A stretch of DNA of 64,000 nucleotides from CAZROT01 sp964601895 (GCA_964601895.1 CAZROT010000011.1:4460-68459); one strand, 5' to 3'. Positions 25,992 through 35,117 are shown, counted from the stretch's first letter. Numbers and translations are program-made. Notes: generated by a model not told the origin, from the sequence alone.

Positions 25992-27092
25992 ATGAAAAAA
26001 GTAGGGTTTGTCGGCTGGCGAGGCATGGTGGGCTCAGTACTGATGCAGCGCATGCAGGAAGAAGGAGATTTTAACCACATCGATGCTGTGTTTTTTTCTA
26101 CTTCACAGCCCGGCGCGGCTGGTCCTGCTTTTGCCGGCAGGGAAAATATATTACAGGATGCCGCTAACCTCGATGCACTGCTTGCACTGGATGTGGTGAT
26201 AACCTGTCAGGGGAGTGATTATACCAACAGTATATATCCCCATTTGCGTAATGCAGGCTGGCAGGGCTACTGGTTAGATGCTGCTTCCGCACTACGTATG
26301 CAAGATGAAGCACTCATTATCCTCGATCCAGTAAACCACGCCGTCATCCAGCAGGGCCTCGAGAAGGGAATAAAAACCTTTGCAGGTGGTAACTGTACCG
26401 TTAGCCTGATGCTGATGGCACTAGGCGGTCTGTTTGCCCATAATCTGCTGGACTGGGTATCAGTGGCCACCTATCAGGCCGCATCCGGCGGTGGAGCCCG
26501 CCACATGCGTGAATTACTGTTACAAATGGGCATACTGCACGCAACGGTGGCAAAGCCACTCAACTATCCGGCAGCAGATATTCTCGACATTGAACGTCAG
26601 GTTACCCTGGCCGCACGCAATGATACGTTACCTGTAGATAATTTTGGTGTGCCTCTTGCCGCCAGCCTTATCCCATGGATAGACAGTCAGCTGGATAATG
26701 GCCAGAGTCGTGAAGAATGGAAAGGACAGGCTGAAACGAACAAAATTCTTGCTACCCGTGATGTTATCCCAGTAGATGGTCTCTGTGTGCGCATCGGTGC
26801 CCTGCGCTGCCACAGTCAGGCGTTTACGCTGAAACTGAAAAAAAAAATTCCCCTGGCAGAAATTGAGCAGATACTGGCAAGTCATAACCGCTGGGTTAAT
26901 ATTATCCCCAATGATCGCGCACTGACCATGCAGGCACTGACACCCACGGCAGTAAGCGGCACACTAAATATACCTGTTGGTCGCTTACGTAAGTTGAACA
27001 TGGGACCGGAATATCTGTCAGCTTTTACGGTAGGTGATCAGCTATTATGGGGCGCCGCAGAGCCCCTGCGACGTATGTTACATCGGCTGTAA
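25992..27092 (+). CDS. asd: aspartate-semialdehyde dehydrogenase
   Basis: The 366-residue protein is close to the E. coli length (367). It begins KKVGFVGWRGMVGSVLMQRM with the NADP loop, has FFSTSQPG near 36-43, the active-site Cys135 in GGNCTVSLML, and QAASGGGARHMREL near 162-175. The conserved His lies in RIGALRCHSQAF near 267-278. Asd reduces aspartyl phosphate to the semialdehyde and feeds lysine, methionine, threonine and diaminopimelate. Retention is expected because the cell wall needs it. Confidence 0.97.
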   Translation: MKKVGFVGWRGMVGSVLMQRMQEEGDFNHIDAVFFSTSQPGAAGPAFAGRENILQDAANLDALLALDVVITCQGSDYTNSIYPHLRNAGWQGYWLDAASALRMQDEALIILDPVNHAVIQQGLEKGIKTFAGGNCTVSLMLMALGGLFAHNLLDWVSVATYQAASGGGARHMRELLLQMGILHATVAKPLNYPAADILDIERQVTLAARNDTLPVDNFGVPLAASLIPWIDSQLDNGQSREEWKGQAETNKILATRDVIPVDGLCVRIGALRCHSQAFTLKLKKKIPLAEIEQILASHNRWVNIIPNDRALTMQALTPTAVSGTLNIPVGRLRKLNMGPEYLSAFTVGDQLLWGAAEPLRRMLHRL

Positions 27093-27156
27093 CAGGCATC
27101 AGAACAGGCAATGCGCTCATTTCAGATAATCACAATACGCCTGACGGTCTGTGCGT

Positions 27157-27930
27157 CTATCCTGAAGAGGACAGAAATGCAATCAGTATTGTCGAAAAAT
27201 CATCGGGATGCGAAATAAAGGGGGCATGTGCCGTATTATGCATCATCACAGAGCGTGTCTGTGGCCAGTCATTATCCAGGCGCTGTGCTACCTGCCAGGG
27301 GACCAGACCATCCAGGCGGCCATAAATACGCAAAAAAGGCAAAGTACACCCTGCCAGTGCTACGCGCAGATCCGTGGTACGCAGAATATCAAGCCCGGCA
27401 GTCATCACCGCCACTGCTGGCATAGGTAGTTTGAACATCATCGATTTCAATAACCGCAAGTCCTTACGGGCACTGTCAATTCCGTGTATCTGCAATGACA
27501 GAAAGCGTTCTACTGTGCGTTCATAATCAACATAAAGCTGCTCTGCAAATGCATCGAGGACCTGAGGGTGAATGCCAGGCCAATCGCCGTTAGCAAGAAA
27601 ACAGGGTGAAGAACTGACAGTGATAATCCCACAAACGCGTTCCGGGTTGCGTAGTGCTATCTGACAGGCCACGAGACCACCCATTGACCATCCCAGCCAA
27701 AATGCCCGCCTGGGAGCATGCGCTAATAATTCATCAACTACCTCTGACAAAGACAGAGCGCCATACTGGCTGCTGCGACCATAGCCTGGTAAATCCACTA
27801 CATGCACACGAAAATGCGCAGCAAGTCTGTTTTGCATGCAGTGCCAGATCTGTGCATTCATTCCCCAGCCATGCAGTAGCACAAGATCAGGTTTTCCTGT
27901 ACCACAACTATGCCAGTAAAGCTGTGTCAT
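27157..27930 (-). CDS. bioH: pimeloyl-ACP methyl ester esterase BioH
   Basis: The 257-residue alpha/beta hydrolase has the oxyanion segment VLLHGWGMNAQIW at about 17-29, the nucleophile elbow GWSMGGLVA near 80-88 (Ser82), the Asp in IYGRLDGLVP near 204-213 and the His in NTAHAPFISHP near 234-244. BioH cuts the methyl ester of pimeloyl-ACP in biotin synthesis. It is divergent from gntX with 38 bases between, the E. coli arrangement. Confidence 0.95.
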   Translation of the reverse strand: MTQLYWHSCGTGKPDLVLLHGWGMNAQIWHCMQNRLAAHFRVHVVDLPGYGRSSQYGALSLSEVVDELLAHAPRRAFWLGWSMGGLVACQIALRNPERVCGIITVSSSPCFLANGDWPGIHPQVLDAFAEQLYVDYERTVERFLSLQIHGIDSARKDLRLLKSMMFKLPMPAVAVMTAGLDILRTTDLRVALAGCTLPFLRIYGRLDGLVPWQVAQRLDNDWPQTRSVMMHNTAHAPFISHPDDFSTILIAFLSSSG

Positions 27931-27968
27931 CAGTTATCCTCCTGTTGGTGTGATAATCAGGAAAGCAG

Positions 27969-28664
27969 ATGATAAAAATCACCAGTCAATGCCGGCTATG
28001 CCGACTGTCACTCGCCATACCATCACACGGCATATGCAGTTTCTGCCTGCAGCATCTGCCGAAATTACCACCCTGCTGCCTGCGTTGTGGCTTACCTTCA
28101 ACGCAAGGCAGGCTATTGTGTGGTCGTTGCTTAGGACAGCAACCGTACTGGCAAAGCATAACCTTTGTTGGTGACTACTGCCCACCCTTTAGTACATGGG
28201 TACAAAAATTAAAATTCAGTAAAGCGACGGAACTGGCATCCTTACTGGCACGTCTGCTATGGTTAAACTGGTGGCAGGCTTATTCTGCCGGCCAGGTGAG
28301 CAAACCAGACAGAATTCTCTGTGTTCCACTACACCACAGACGCTGCTGGCAGCGCGGCTTTAATCAGTGTGATCTGATTGCCCGGCCACTTGCCCGGTGG
28401 CTTGGCTGCGCTTATCACCAGGATACGTTACAGCGTTTACGTGCCACACCTGCACAAAGACTGTTGTCAGCGGCCGCGCGCAGGCGTAACTTACAGGCTG
28501 CATTTTACCTGTCGCAATCCCTTGTCGGGCAGCATGTTGCCCTGCTGGATGATGTGGTGACAACCACAAGTACCGTGACTGAAATCAGCAAACTGTTATT
28601 GTCACAGGGAGTTGCATCGATTCAGGTGTGGTGTATCTGCCGTAACTTGTCGTTAGCGAAATGA
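27969..28664 (+). CDS. gntX: ComF/GntX-family phosphoribosyltransferase-like protein
   Basis: The 231-residue protein carries cysteine pairs typical of ComF proteins (CRLC at 9-12, CSFC near 23-26, CCLRCG near 35-40, CGRC near 49-52) and a C-terminal type I PRTase domain with VALLDDVVTTTSTVTE near 199-214 and CVPLHHRRCWQRGFNQ near 117-132. GntX (YhgH) is required for use of DNA as a nutrient in E. coli; ComF acts in DNA uptake elsewhere. It is followed by nfuA as in E. coli. Confidence 0.92.
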   Translation: MIKITSQCRLCRLSLAIPSHGICSFCLQHLPKLPPCCLRCGLPSTQGRLLCGRCLGQQPYWQSITFVGDYCPPFSTWVQKLKFSKATELASLLARLLWLNWWQAYSAGQVSKPDRILCVPLHHRRCWQRGFNQCDLIARPLARWLGCAYHQDTLQRLRATPAQRLLSAAARRRNLQAAFYLSQSLVGQHVALLDDVVTTTSTVTEISKLLLSQGVASIQVWCICRNLSLAK

Positions 28665-28713
28665 CAGGGGTATGATAAGTCAGGACAGTTAACTACATTT
28701 ATAAGAGAAGATC

Positions 28714-29289
28714 ATGATAACGATAACAGAGGCCGCACAGTCACACTTTGCCAGGCTGCTGGAAAGCCAGGAAAAAGGCACGCAAATTCGCGTATTTGTC
28801 ATCAACCCAGGAACAGTAACAGCAGAATGTGGTGTTTCATACTGCCCACCTGACACTGTTGAGCCTGATGACATTGAAATGAAATTTGACAAACTGTCTG
28901 CCTACACAGACAAACTCAGCGAACCCTACCTGAAAGATGCAGAAATCGATTTCGTTACCGATCAGCTGGGCTCGCAACTGACCCTAAAAGCACCGAATGC
29001 CAAAATGCGTAAAGTGAGCGAAGATGCACCTCTGGCAGAGCGAGTGGAATATTTACTGCAGTCACAAATCAATCCACAACTGGCAAGCCATGGTGGGCGT
29101 GTTACTCTGATAGAAATAACTGAAGAAGGGGTAGCGATTGTGCGTTTCGGTGGAGGCTGTAATGGCTGCTCAATGGTTGATGTAACGCTGAAAGAGGGCA
29201 TTGAAAAAGAACTGATGAAGAACTTTTCGGAGCTGACAGGCGTCAGAGATCTGACCGAACATCAACGTGGTGCCCATTCATTTTATTGA
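28714..29289 (+). CDS. nfuA: Fe-S biogenesis protein NfuA
   Basis: The 191-residue protein has an N-terminal degenerate A-type carrier domain (about 1-95, with the Cys replaced around ECGVSYCPPD) and a C-terminal Nfu domain with the cluster-binding CxxC (Cys149 and Cys152 in GGGCNGCSMVD). NfuA carries a 4Fe-4S cluster to target enzymes under oxidative stress or iron shortage. Length and neighbours equal those of E. coli. Confidence 0.96.
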   Translation: MITITEAAQSHFARLLESQEKGTQIRVFVINPGTVTAECGVSYCPPDTVEPDDIEMKFDKLSAYTDKLSEPYLKDAEIDFVTDQLGSQLTLKAPNAKMRKVSEDAPLAERVEYLLQSQINPQLASHGGRVTLIEITEEGVAIVRFGGGCNGCSMVDVTLKEGIEKELMKNFSELTGVRDLTEHQRGAHSFY

Positions 29290-29430
29290 TTTTTTTGCAT
29301 AATTTATTTGTTAACTCAGTGCTAAAAGACAGATAATACCATGGTAATGCAGTCACCACGCAGGGAAGACATCAGCAGAATACGCAGCATTAACCCTGTA
29401 TTTATCTCCACTGTGAGGGTAAGTCAGTCA

Positions 29431-29769
29431 ATGGAACAATTTAAAGCCATCAGCGTCAACGAGGCCTATGCCCACTGTCAGAACAGTAGCGCCCTGATGG
29501 TCGATATTCGTGACGCGCAAAGCTTTGCTGCCGGACACGTACCCGGCGCATTTCATTTAAATCATGACAGTTTACCTTGCCTGATACAGAGCACTATTTT
29601 CGAAAAACCCATTATGGTCATGTGTTATCATGGCCACAGTAGCCAGGGAGTGGCTCAATATTTATTAAATCAGGGTTTTGCAACTGTCTATAGCATTGAT
29701 GGTGGTTTTGAAGCCTGGGCTAAAAACTGGCCGGAACAGGTAGAAATGGGACTGCAGCATAACGGATAA
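29431..29769 (+). CDS. glpE: thiosulfate sulfurtransferase GlpE
   Basis: I start at 29431 (MEQFKAISVNEAY) because E. coli GlpE begins MDQFECINVADAH; the frame is open upstream to 29341 but that ATG lacks a ribosome site. The 112-residue rhodanese has VDIRDAQSFAAGHVPGA at about 24-40, the active-site loop MCYHGHSSQGVAQYL with the catalytic Cys near residue 68, and SIDGGFEAW near 89-97. It moves sulfur from thiosulfate to cyanide or thiols. The usual neighbours glpG and glpR are not here; the next genes are FliD-like orphans. Confidence 0.93.
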   Translation: MEQFKAISVNEAYAHCQNSSALMVDIRDAQSFAAGHVPGAFHLNHDSLPCLIQSTIFEKPIMVMCYHGHSSQGVAQYLLNQGFATVYSIDGGFEAWAKNWPEQVEMGLQHNG

Positions 29770-30120
29770 CTATCCCGTTAATTTTAATTAACATTACTAT
29801 CTCAATGACCGTACAGTAATACGTATTTTTTACTGCGGTAATCAGCAAATTTATGTTAAAAAACATATAATACCTGGCAGGCATTTATTCTATTTATTTA
29901 TCTGTTTAAATCATAAAAATAAATCACCGTTTTTTCCTGCATCAGACCAGCACTGGTATATCACTCTATTAATTTAATTAACAACTTCTCCAGTAAAATG
30001 GCATAAAATAAAAATGAGCGTTATATGACATTTATTTTCATCATGTATCTTATGATTAAAAAATGATGGCAGATAACATGAAAACAGTCTTCATAGTAGA
30101 TTATTTCGGAGGATGTCACC
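29770..30120. other. AT-rich spacer before FliD-like gene A
   Basis: No gene is visible in these 350 bases. The composition is clearly richer in A and T than the surrounding housekeeping genes. The last 20 bases contain GGAGG eight bases before the ATG at 30121. The promoter of gene A must be here; several TATAAT-like words occur but none is compelling. Confidence 0.5.
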
Positions 30121-30735
30121 ATGGTAACAATTAATCCCGTGTCATATTCCACCAGTAAGGAAACAACCAGTATTAAGGCGGCAAAATCCGGGAAGGACGA
30201 ATACGAGCGCCAGTTAGAAGCCATGGAAACGGTAAGTACAGTGGTGGGTGAACTGAAGAGTGTCATTGAAATATTACAAAAACCAGGTGTATCCGCAGAT
30301 AACGTGAAAGACTTTGTTAATGCCTATAATAAATTTCTCGATACCTACTATGCCGTAACCAGATATATTCCGGTAAAACCAGGTTACAGTCCTTCTCCTG
30401 ATAATGGACCCCTGATTGCTAATGCGATGCTAAAAATGCTGCAGGGTAATTTAAATAACAGCCTTGGTAGCAAGTTCGGCACAGGAAACGTTAATTCATT
30501 AAACAGCCTTGGTATTTCTGTTGAATTAAAAAATAATAAAATCAGTCTGGCTGTCGATGACAGCAAACTGCAAAAAGTACTGGCGGAAAATCCTGCTCAG
30601 GTCATCAGTTTTCTCGCCGGTGACGGAACAAACACTGGCTTTGCGACAAAATTTAACAAATTACTTGAGACGGGTGAAAAAAATATTACCGCCGCCACAG
30701 ATAGCCTTAATGAACTAATCAGGCGCAATAGTTAG
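30121..30735 (+). CDS. FliD-like stand-alone protein A
   Basis: The 204-residue protein has no signal peptide and starts with a polar Ser/Thr-rich tail (MVTINPVSYSTSKETTS). Residues about 26-55 are a helical segment like the N-terminal D1 helix of flagellar cap protein FliD. Then VKDFVNAYNKFLDT (62-75), GPLIANAMLKMLQGNLNN (96-113), NSLGISV (128-134) and ENPAQVISFLAGDGTNTG (156-173) follow in the order found in the FliD C-terminal half, where enteric FliD has FVSAYN, GALLGD..LRTIQTQL, QIGIT and PQGVKDMLVGDGKKTG. The large D2-D3 part and the final coiled-coil helix are missing. No flagellar gene is near. It is followed by a strong terminator. A secreted or cap-like protein derived from FliD is my best reading; function unknown. 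Confidence 0.75.
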   Translation: MVTINPVSYSTSKETTSIKAAKSGKDEYERQLEAMETVSTVVGELKSVIEILQKPGVSADNVKDFVNAYNKFLDTYYAVTRYIPVKPGYSPSPDNGPLIANAMLKMLQGNLNNSLGSKFGTGNVNSLNSLGISVELKNNKISLAVDDSKLQKVLAENPAQVISFLAGDGTNTGFATKFNKLLETGEKNITAATDSLNELIRRNS

Positions 30736-30860
30736 CCACCTGCCGGCCAGCCGAAAAGGCACGCGCTGGACAACAATAATCAGACTACATCCGCGCGACA
30801 GGTTCCTGCCAAAAGCCGCATCGGCCAGCCAGAAAAGTATAAATATCGCCAGTCGACGTG

Positions 30861-30888
30861 AAAATACCTGTTACAACAGGTATTTTTT
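30861..30888 (+). terminator. rho-independent terminator after FliD-like gene A
   Basis: AAAATACCTGTT (30861-30872) and AACAGGTATTTTTT (30875-30888) form a perfect hairpin that ends in a run of six T, 125 bases after the stop of gene A. It could work in both directions because the left arm starts with four A. Confidence 0.85.
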
Positions 30889-31258
30889 ACGGCATAGCGT
30901 TATTAGCATTCCATGGATTTTATTATCGGTAAATATATATTAACTTATGATATTAATTATATAAACCGTCAATGTTTAAATTAACTTATTTTTAATAGAA
31001 CAAAAATAAATTTAATTTTGTTAAACCATCTCATAAAATGATAATAATTTATTTTATAACAGAATATTGGTAATTTTTTTTTATAACAAATTGAATTCAT
31101 TAAAAAATAATATAAATTTCATCTATTTTAATGAGCGTTATATTATATTTATTTTCAATAAAAATAAATATACTCAACCATAAATAAATTACTTATTTTA
31201 TTCCTGATAAAATTTTAAAACATTCATATATACAGCTGTGACAGTAGAGGTAGTTATC
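30889..31258. other. very AT-rich spacer before FliD-like gene B
   Basis: No gene is visible. About 330 bases are almost only A and T, with long runs, the kind of DNA that H-NS binds in enterobacteria. GGTAG-type ribosome sequence (AGAGG) lies eight bases before the ATG at 31259. Confidence 0.55.
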
Positions 31259-31942
31259 ATGGCAATAATCAATAATAATTCTTACCTTAATGGAATAAAT
31301 TTTCATTCTGCTAGTGCCGTTCAGAGAAATAATGAAGAAAAATTACGTAAACTGTATAGCGAAAAAGCAAAATATGAAAACCAGGCTTATGCATGGGATG
31401 ACATAACAGTTGCTCTGAAGGATCTGCGCTTTGCCACAATAAGCCTGGAAAGTGTCACAGCAGAATCACTGAAATCCACTCTTACAGCATTTGTCGATGC
31501 TTATAATGAATTCAGACACATCAGAGACCATCATGCTCACGGAGCATTACGTGGCAGTAGTATGCTGAATGCCATAGAAAATCAGCTGCAACGCGGCGTC
31601 ATCAGACTGCGTGACCTTGATATTGGTATCACTCTGGTAAAAGGCAAGTTACTCATTAATAATGCAGAATTAGATAACGCTGTGGAGAATAACGCGGAAT
31701 CAATCGTCAACTTTCTAAAGGTTGACAGCACAACTGAGAGCTTTAAAAGCACAATGTATCGTGCACTGGATAATGCCCTGCGTCCAGCACAATCTGGCAT
31801 GATCGAAGGTATGATTGCAGGCGCCATGCTCACTATAAAAAATCAATTAATGCACCTTGATCGCAATATCCAGATAACTGAAAATCTGCTGGCTGCCCGA
31901 CAGAAAATCGCGGGTAACAATCAGACTCATCATACAATTTAA
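31259..31942 (+). CDS. FliD-like stand-alone protein B
   Basis: A GTG at 31238 is in frame, but the ATG at 31259 has AGAGG eight bases upstream and is taken as start. The 227-residue product has no signal peptide (MAIINNNSYLNGINFHS). It shows a helix at about 25-65, FVDAYNEFRHI at 78-88, LNAIENQLQRGVIRLRDLDIGITL at 103-126, LLINNAELDNAVENNAESIVNFL at 131-153 and, unlike protein A, a full C-terminal helix (MLTIKNQLMHLDRNIQ... at 190-212) as in the last heptad region of FliD that mediates assembly. D2-D3 of FliD is absent. Spacing to gene A is 520 bases with a terminator between, so it is its own unit. Confidence 0.75.
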   Translation: MAIINNNSYLNGINFHSASAVQRNNEEKLRKLYSEKAKYENQAYAWDDITVALKDLRFATISLESVTAESLKSTLTAFVDAYNEFRHIRDHHAHGALRGSSMLNAIENQLQRGVIRLRDLDIGITLVKGKLLINNAELDNAVENNAESIVNFLKVDSTTESFKSTMYRALDNALRPAQSGMIEGMIAGAMLTIKNQLMHLDRNIQITENLLAARQKIAGNNQTHHTI

Positions 31943-32232
31943 CGCCCCTCCCGCAGCAAATAGATGAGGCATTATTATCATTGCACAAATAACCCAGGAT
32001 AGTGCATATCCTGAAATCAGCAATGAAAATAATGCCATTTATCGCAATATGACGCCCGACAGCCTGTTTCGCGATACTGCCGGATATGGGGCTTTTTAAG
32101 ACAATATCAGCCAATACCATGTGCTACCGCGGACAACCACTGCCTGCGGTATCATGCAGGCAGATTCTATCATGCACTAGTGTTGCGTATCCAGGCAGGT
32201 ATAACCACTTCCCGATGCAGCAACATACTATT

Positions 32233-34044
32233 TTAATACGCCTGCTTCATTGCCAGAGGAACAAATTCCTGCAGAACTGCCTGTTTTAATAAAGCTGGCG
32301 GCAATAAACCCTGTTTAATAATGAAATCATGAAAGGCTTTCTGCTTGAATTTATCGCCCAGTAGTAATTCCGTCTGTGTCCTGAGTGAACGCAGCTGCAT
32401 ATAACCATAATAGTACGCAGTGGCCTGACCGGGCATTTTGAAGGCATAGCGATCAACTTCTGATTGCGCAAAAGGCTCAGAAAGCGCCAGGTTATGCAGA
32501 AGAAATTGCATTGCCTGTTCAGGTGTAATCTGGCCCAGATTAATCATAGGGTCAAGAAAGGCACGTGCCGTACGCAGCAGGCGAAACTGCAGGGACACAA
32601 GCTGCCCTTCTGCTGGCATAAATGGCAGCATCATTGCTTCTGAGTAAACACCCCATCCTTCAGCGTTGACACTGTTAAAGGCGAAATGTGCCCGTGCAAT
32701 GGATGTGCCCTGTTCAACCATAGAAGCAAACTGCAGTTCATGGCCAGGCCGTGCTTCATGCGCTGACAGCGTCCAGGCCATGGCATCATAATTAAAATCA
32801 TCCATTGCCGCTTCAGATTTCGCATTAGGATTGGAAAGGGGAATAACAAATTCACCATATTCACCGCTATTATCAATAAGACGTGGAGGACTCATAAAAG
32901 GCACGGGAATGGAAGCCGCTTCACCTTCTGTCGCAGTACGAATAATCACTCCGCGATCAGGAAGCGTAATCAAATTTTCACGGCGGATAATCGCTTCAAT
33001 CTCTTTTAATCTTGTCTGATAATGCGGGATAAGCGCCTGCGGCGCGAGTGAGCGCTTTTTCAATTCCTTAATAACATCGCGCCAGTCAGAAGAGGGCAAC
33101 TGATGTTGCGTGGCAATAGCACCCGCAATGATTTGCATCTGTTCCCGAATTTCCTGATAGTCAAATGCAGCATGCTCAATGAGCATTTCAGGCGCCACAT
33201 CGACGCCAACATTTTTCAGCCTGTCCCGGTATAATTCTGGAGGTAAACGAACTTCAATGCGGGCGCGCGGTAAGATAGTGGATAGCACAAAAGCATCGTA
33301 ATCATGCATCTGTGCAGAAAGCCTGGCAAAACTTTCTTCCCAGCCTTCCAGCTTGCTGTTTTTGAACAAATCAGCAATGCTTTTTAAGTAACTCTCTGTA
33401 TTATTAAGATTTTCTTTAACTTCATCGATATAGGGCCCAATCAGTTTCGGGTTTTTCAGTGATTCAGTGACGCGCTCACGTGCCAGTTCTGTAATGGGCT
33501 TATAGCCTGCTTCCATGCCCGCATAACGACGTAAGCGTGTTAACGCATGCGCCTGCCTGGCGGGTTTGTTGCGCGCATCCAGTACATAATCCAGGCCATT
33601 GTAAACCAGCCGCCCGACATCCACATAGTTCAGCAGGTGCTGGTACTGTAAACGCATACTCTCCATTTCGCGGGTACAGGATGCAATCATAAGGTCGAGA
33701 TCCTGCTGAACCTGCACGTCTTTTTCACTTTTACGCAAAACACGCAGAGCGGCCAGTTGTTTTTTAATATCGGCCTGTTCACGCCGGTAAACATCAGGCT
33801 TCAAATCTGCGACGGCAATATCGTACTGCTCTTCTCCCAGAAATGAGGCTTGTTCAGGAGAATATTTTGCCAGCATTTCCAGTAAGGGTTTTGCTAAAAC
33901 GTTGCTGCGTGCTACCCATTCGGCAGTGGCAGTGGCAGTGGCAGTGGCAGTGGCAGTGGCAGTGGCAGTGGCAGTGGCAGCCACAGCAGAACAGGAAAAT
34001 AAAACAAGCAAACAGCCGATTGGACGTAATAAAAAGCGGAGCAT
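32233..34044 (-). CDS. DUF885-family predicted zinc metallopeptidase, exported
   Basis: The 603-residue protein starts MLRFLLRPIGCLLVLFSCSAVAA, a Sec signal peptide, followed by about ten Ala-Thr dipeptides coded by a perfect hexanucleotide repeat. The remainder is one DUF885 domain. The metal motif HEARPGH is at residues 429-435 (His429, Glu430, His435), and EGWGVYSEAMM follows about 30 residues later with a probable third ligand. QATAYYYGYMQLRSLR near 548 is conserved in the family. Members are thought to be periplasmic or secreted peptidases with undefined substrate. A broken paralogue lies at 2.1-2.7 kb. Start is supported by TAGGAA before the ATG. Confidence 0.88.
   Translation of the reverse strand: MLRFLLRPIGCLLVLFSCSAVAATATATATATATATATATAEWVARSNVLAKPLLEMLAKYSPEQASFLGEEQYDIAVADLKPDVYRREQADIKKQLAALRVLRKSEKDVQVQQDLDLMIASCTREMESMRLQYQHLLNYVDVGRLVYNGLDYVLDARNKPARQAHALTRLRRYAGMEAGYKPITELARERVTESLKNPKLIGPYIDEVKENLNNTESYLKSIADLFKNSKLEGWEESFARLSAQMHDYDAFVLSTILPRARIEVRLPPELYRDRLKNVGVDVAPEMLIEHAAFDYQEIREQMQIIAGAIATQHQLPSSDWRDVIKELKKRSLAPQALIPHYQTRLKEIEAIIRRENLITLPDRGVIIRTATEGEAASIPVPFMSPPRLIDNSGEYGEFVIPLSNPNAKSEAAMDDFNYDAMAWTLSAHEARPGHELQFASMVEQGTSIARAHFAFNSVNAEGWGVYSEAMMLPFMPAEGQLVSLQFRLLRTARAFLDPMINLGQITPEQAMQFLLHNLALSEPFAQSEVDRYAFKMPGQATAYYYGYMQLRSLRTQTELLLGDKFKQKAFHDFIIKQGLLPPALLKQAVLQEFVPLAMKQAY
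33922..33975. repeat. nine perfect copies of GGCAGT (Ala-Thr codons)
   Basis: The hexamer GGCAGT is repeated nine times in tandem and followed by a tenth imperfect unit. On the coding strand it reads ACTGCC and encodes Thr-Ala repeats directly after the signal peptide of the DUF885 protein. Unit length is a multiple of three, so changes in copy number keep the frame and only alter linker length. Confidence 0.95.
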
Positions 34045-34301
34045 AGATTTTCCTAAATTGAGCCAGACGGTTAGGGAGCAGTATAACAGTCATACATAAT
34101 GGCATGCCTGAGTTAAACAGGCTGCAAGAGCCGTATTCTGTCATCCTCACGGCACCAGAAAAAGAGATGGCGGTCAGGAAAATACATTTTTCATTAAGAA
34201 AACAAGCCGTTTTTTAATCGCAGGATACTAAAATTGATGCGCTATCGGACGTGATAGCGTCGTGGCCGCTGGCATTAATTAAATAGTGCAACAACAAAAT
34301 A

Positions 34302-35117
34302 TTAAAAGCGATAACCGGGATATTTTCCATATGTGTGATTATCAGGGGTACCGTATTTCAGCATGTTATCTGTGAAGTCTGCTACCTGGCTCAGAACTGC
34401 ATTCACATCGGTATTACTATCCACCACTATATTAAAGAGCTTAACTGTACATATTTTTATAAGATTCTTCTGAGCTGCCTTAGCTTCTGGAGTTCTGGGC
34501 GCGGGGCATATTGCCTGCACTTGAGAGCATACGGCCATAGTCAGTCCACTTGTTGCTGCACCGCCTATTTTCTCAAGTTGTGCATGGTCAGGTATTTGCT
34601 GTTGTGCGTTATCTCCATCGCCGGTAACTAATGCCTTTTCCTGCAGAGAAAAGTAGATTATTTCCCCCTTACAGGCTGAAGAAACATTAACCTGATCAGC
34701 CGCATTTTTATTTTTATTAAATTCTATTATAATGTTATCTATCAAACGGTTAGCCATGCCAGGCAGATACCTTTGCTTTTCCTGATCTATCCACTCCCGT
34801 TTCTTGTCTGCGTATGAGATGCCTGCCTTTTTTTCAGCAACTGATGGATGCCAGTTTTTTTTCAATGCTGATAACGCATTCCTGCAAATAAGCTGCTGCT
34901 GTTTATCTAATGGACTCTGCGCTAAGCTGCCCGATAAGCTCATTGTCGGCCTTTTTTTTGCTTCAGGTGGCTGCTTTTGCTCCTGACATGAAAAAATGCT
35001 GGTGGAATTTTTTATCTGCCCTATCTTCGATACAACCATTGAAACAAATGAAAATAACGTCGTTTCTGCAGACGCAGGTGTGCATGGCTTAATGCGTGGT
35101 GTGGTCAATATCAGCAT
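34302..35117 (-). CDS. orphan hypothetical protein, 271 aa
   Basis: The frame is open from 35252, but I prefer the ATG at 35117 (MLILTTPRIKPCTPASAE), which follows AAGAGAAAAG and a TATATT box. The product has no signal peptide or membrane helix. Residues about 1-70 are Ser/Thr/Pro/Lys-rich and look disordered (EQKQPPEAKKRP). The rest has CRNALSALKKNWHPS near 79-93, a Lys-rich helix and four Cys. CKGEIIYFS and KNLIKICTVKLFNIVVD are hydrophobic strands. I recognise no family. The basic, disordered N-terminus fits a secreted effector, a phage or a nucleic-acid protein; none is supported further. A perfect 7 bp hairpin (34240-34259) lies downstream. Confidence 0.6.
   Translation of the reverse strand: MLILTTPRIKPCTPASAETTLFSFVSMVVSKIGQIKNSTSIFSCQEQKQPPEAKKRPTMSLSGSLAQSPLDKQQQLICRNALSALKKNWHPSVAEKKAGISYADKKREWIDQEKQRYLPGMANRLIDNIIIEFNKNKNAADQVNVSSACKGEIIYFSLQEKALVTGDGDNAQQQIPDHAQLEKIGGAATSGLTMAVCSQVQAICPAPRTPEAKAAQKNLIKICTVKLFNIVVDSNTDVNAVLSQVADFTDNMLKYGTPDNHTYGKYPGYRF

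Noticed and set aside
33843..34150. Frames with long Gln-Trp or His-Cys repeats across the hexanucleotide tract
   Set aside because: They are shadows of the GGCAGT repeat in other frames; the DUF885 frame with signal peptide explains the sequence.
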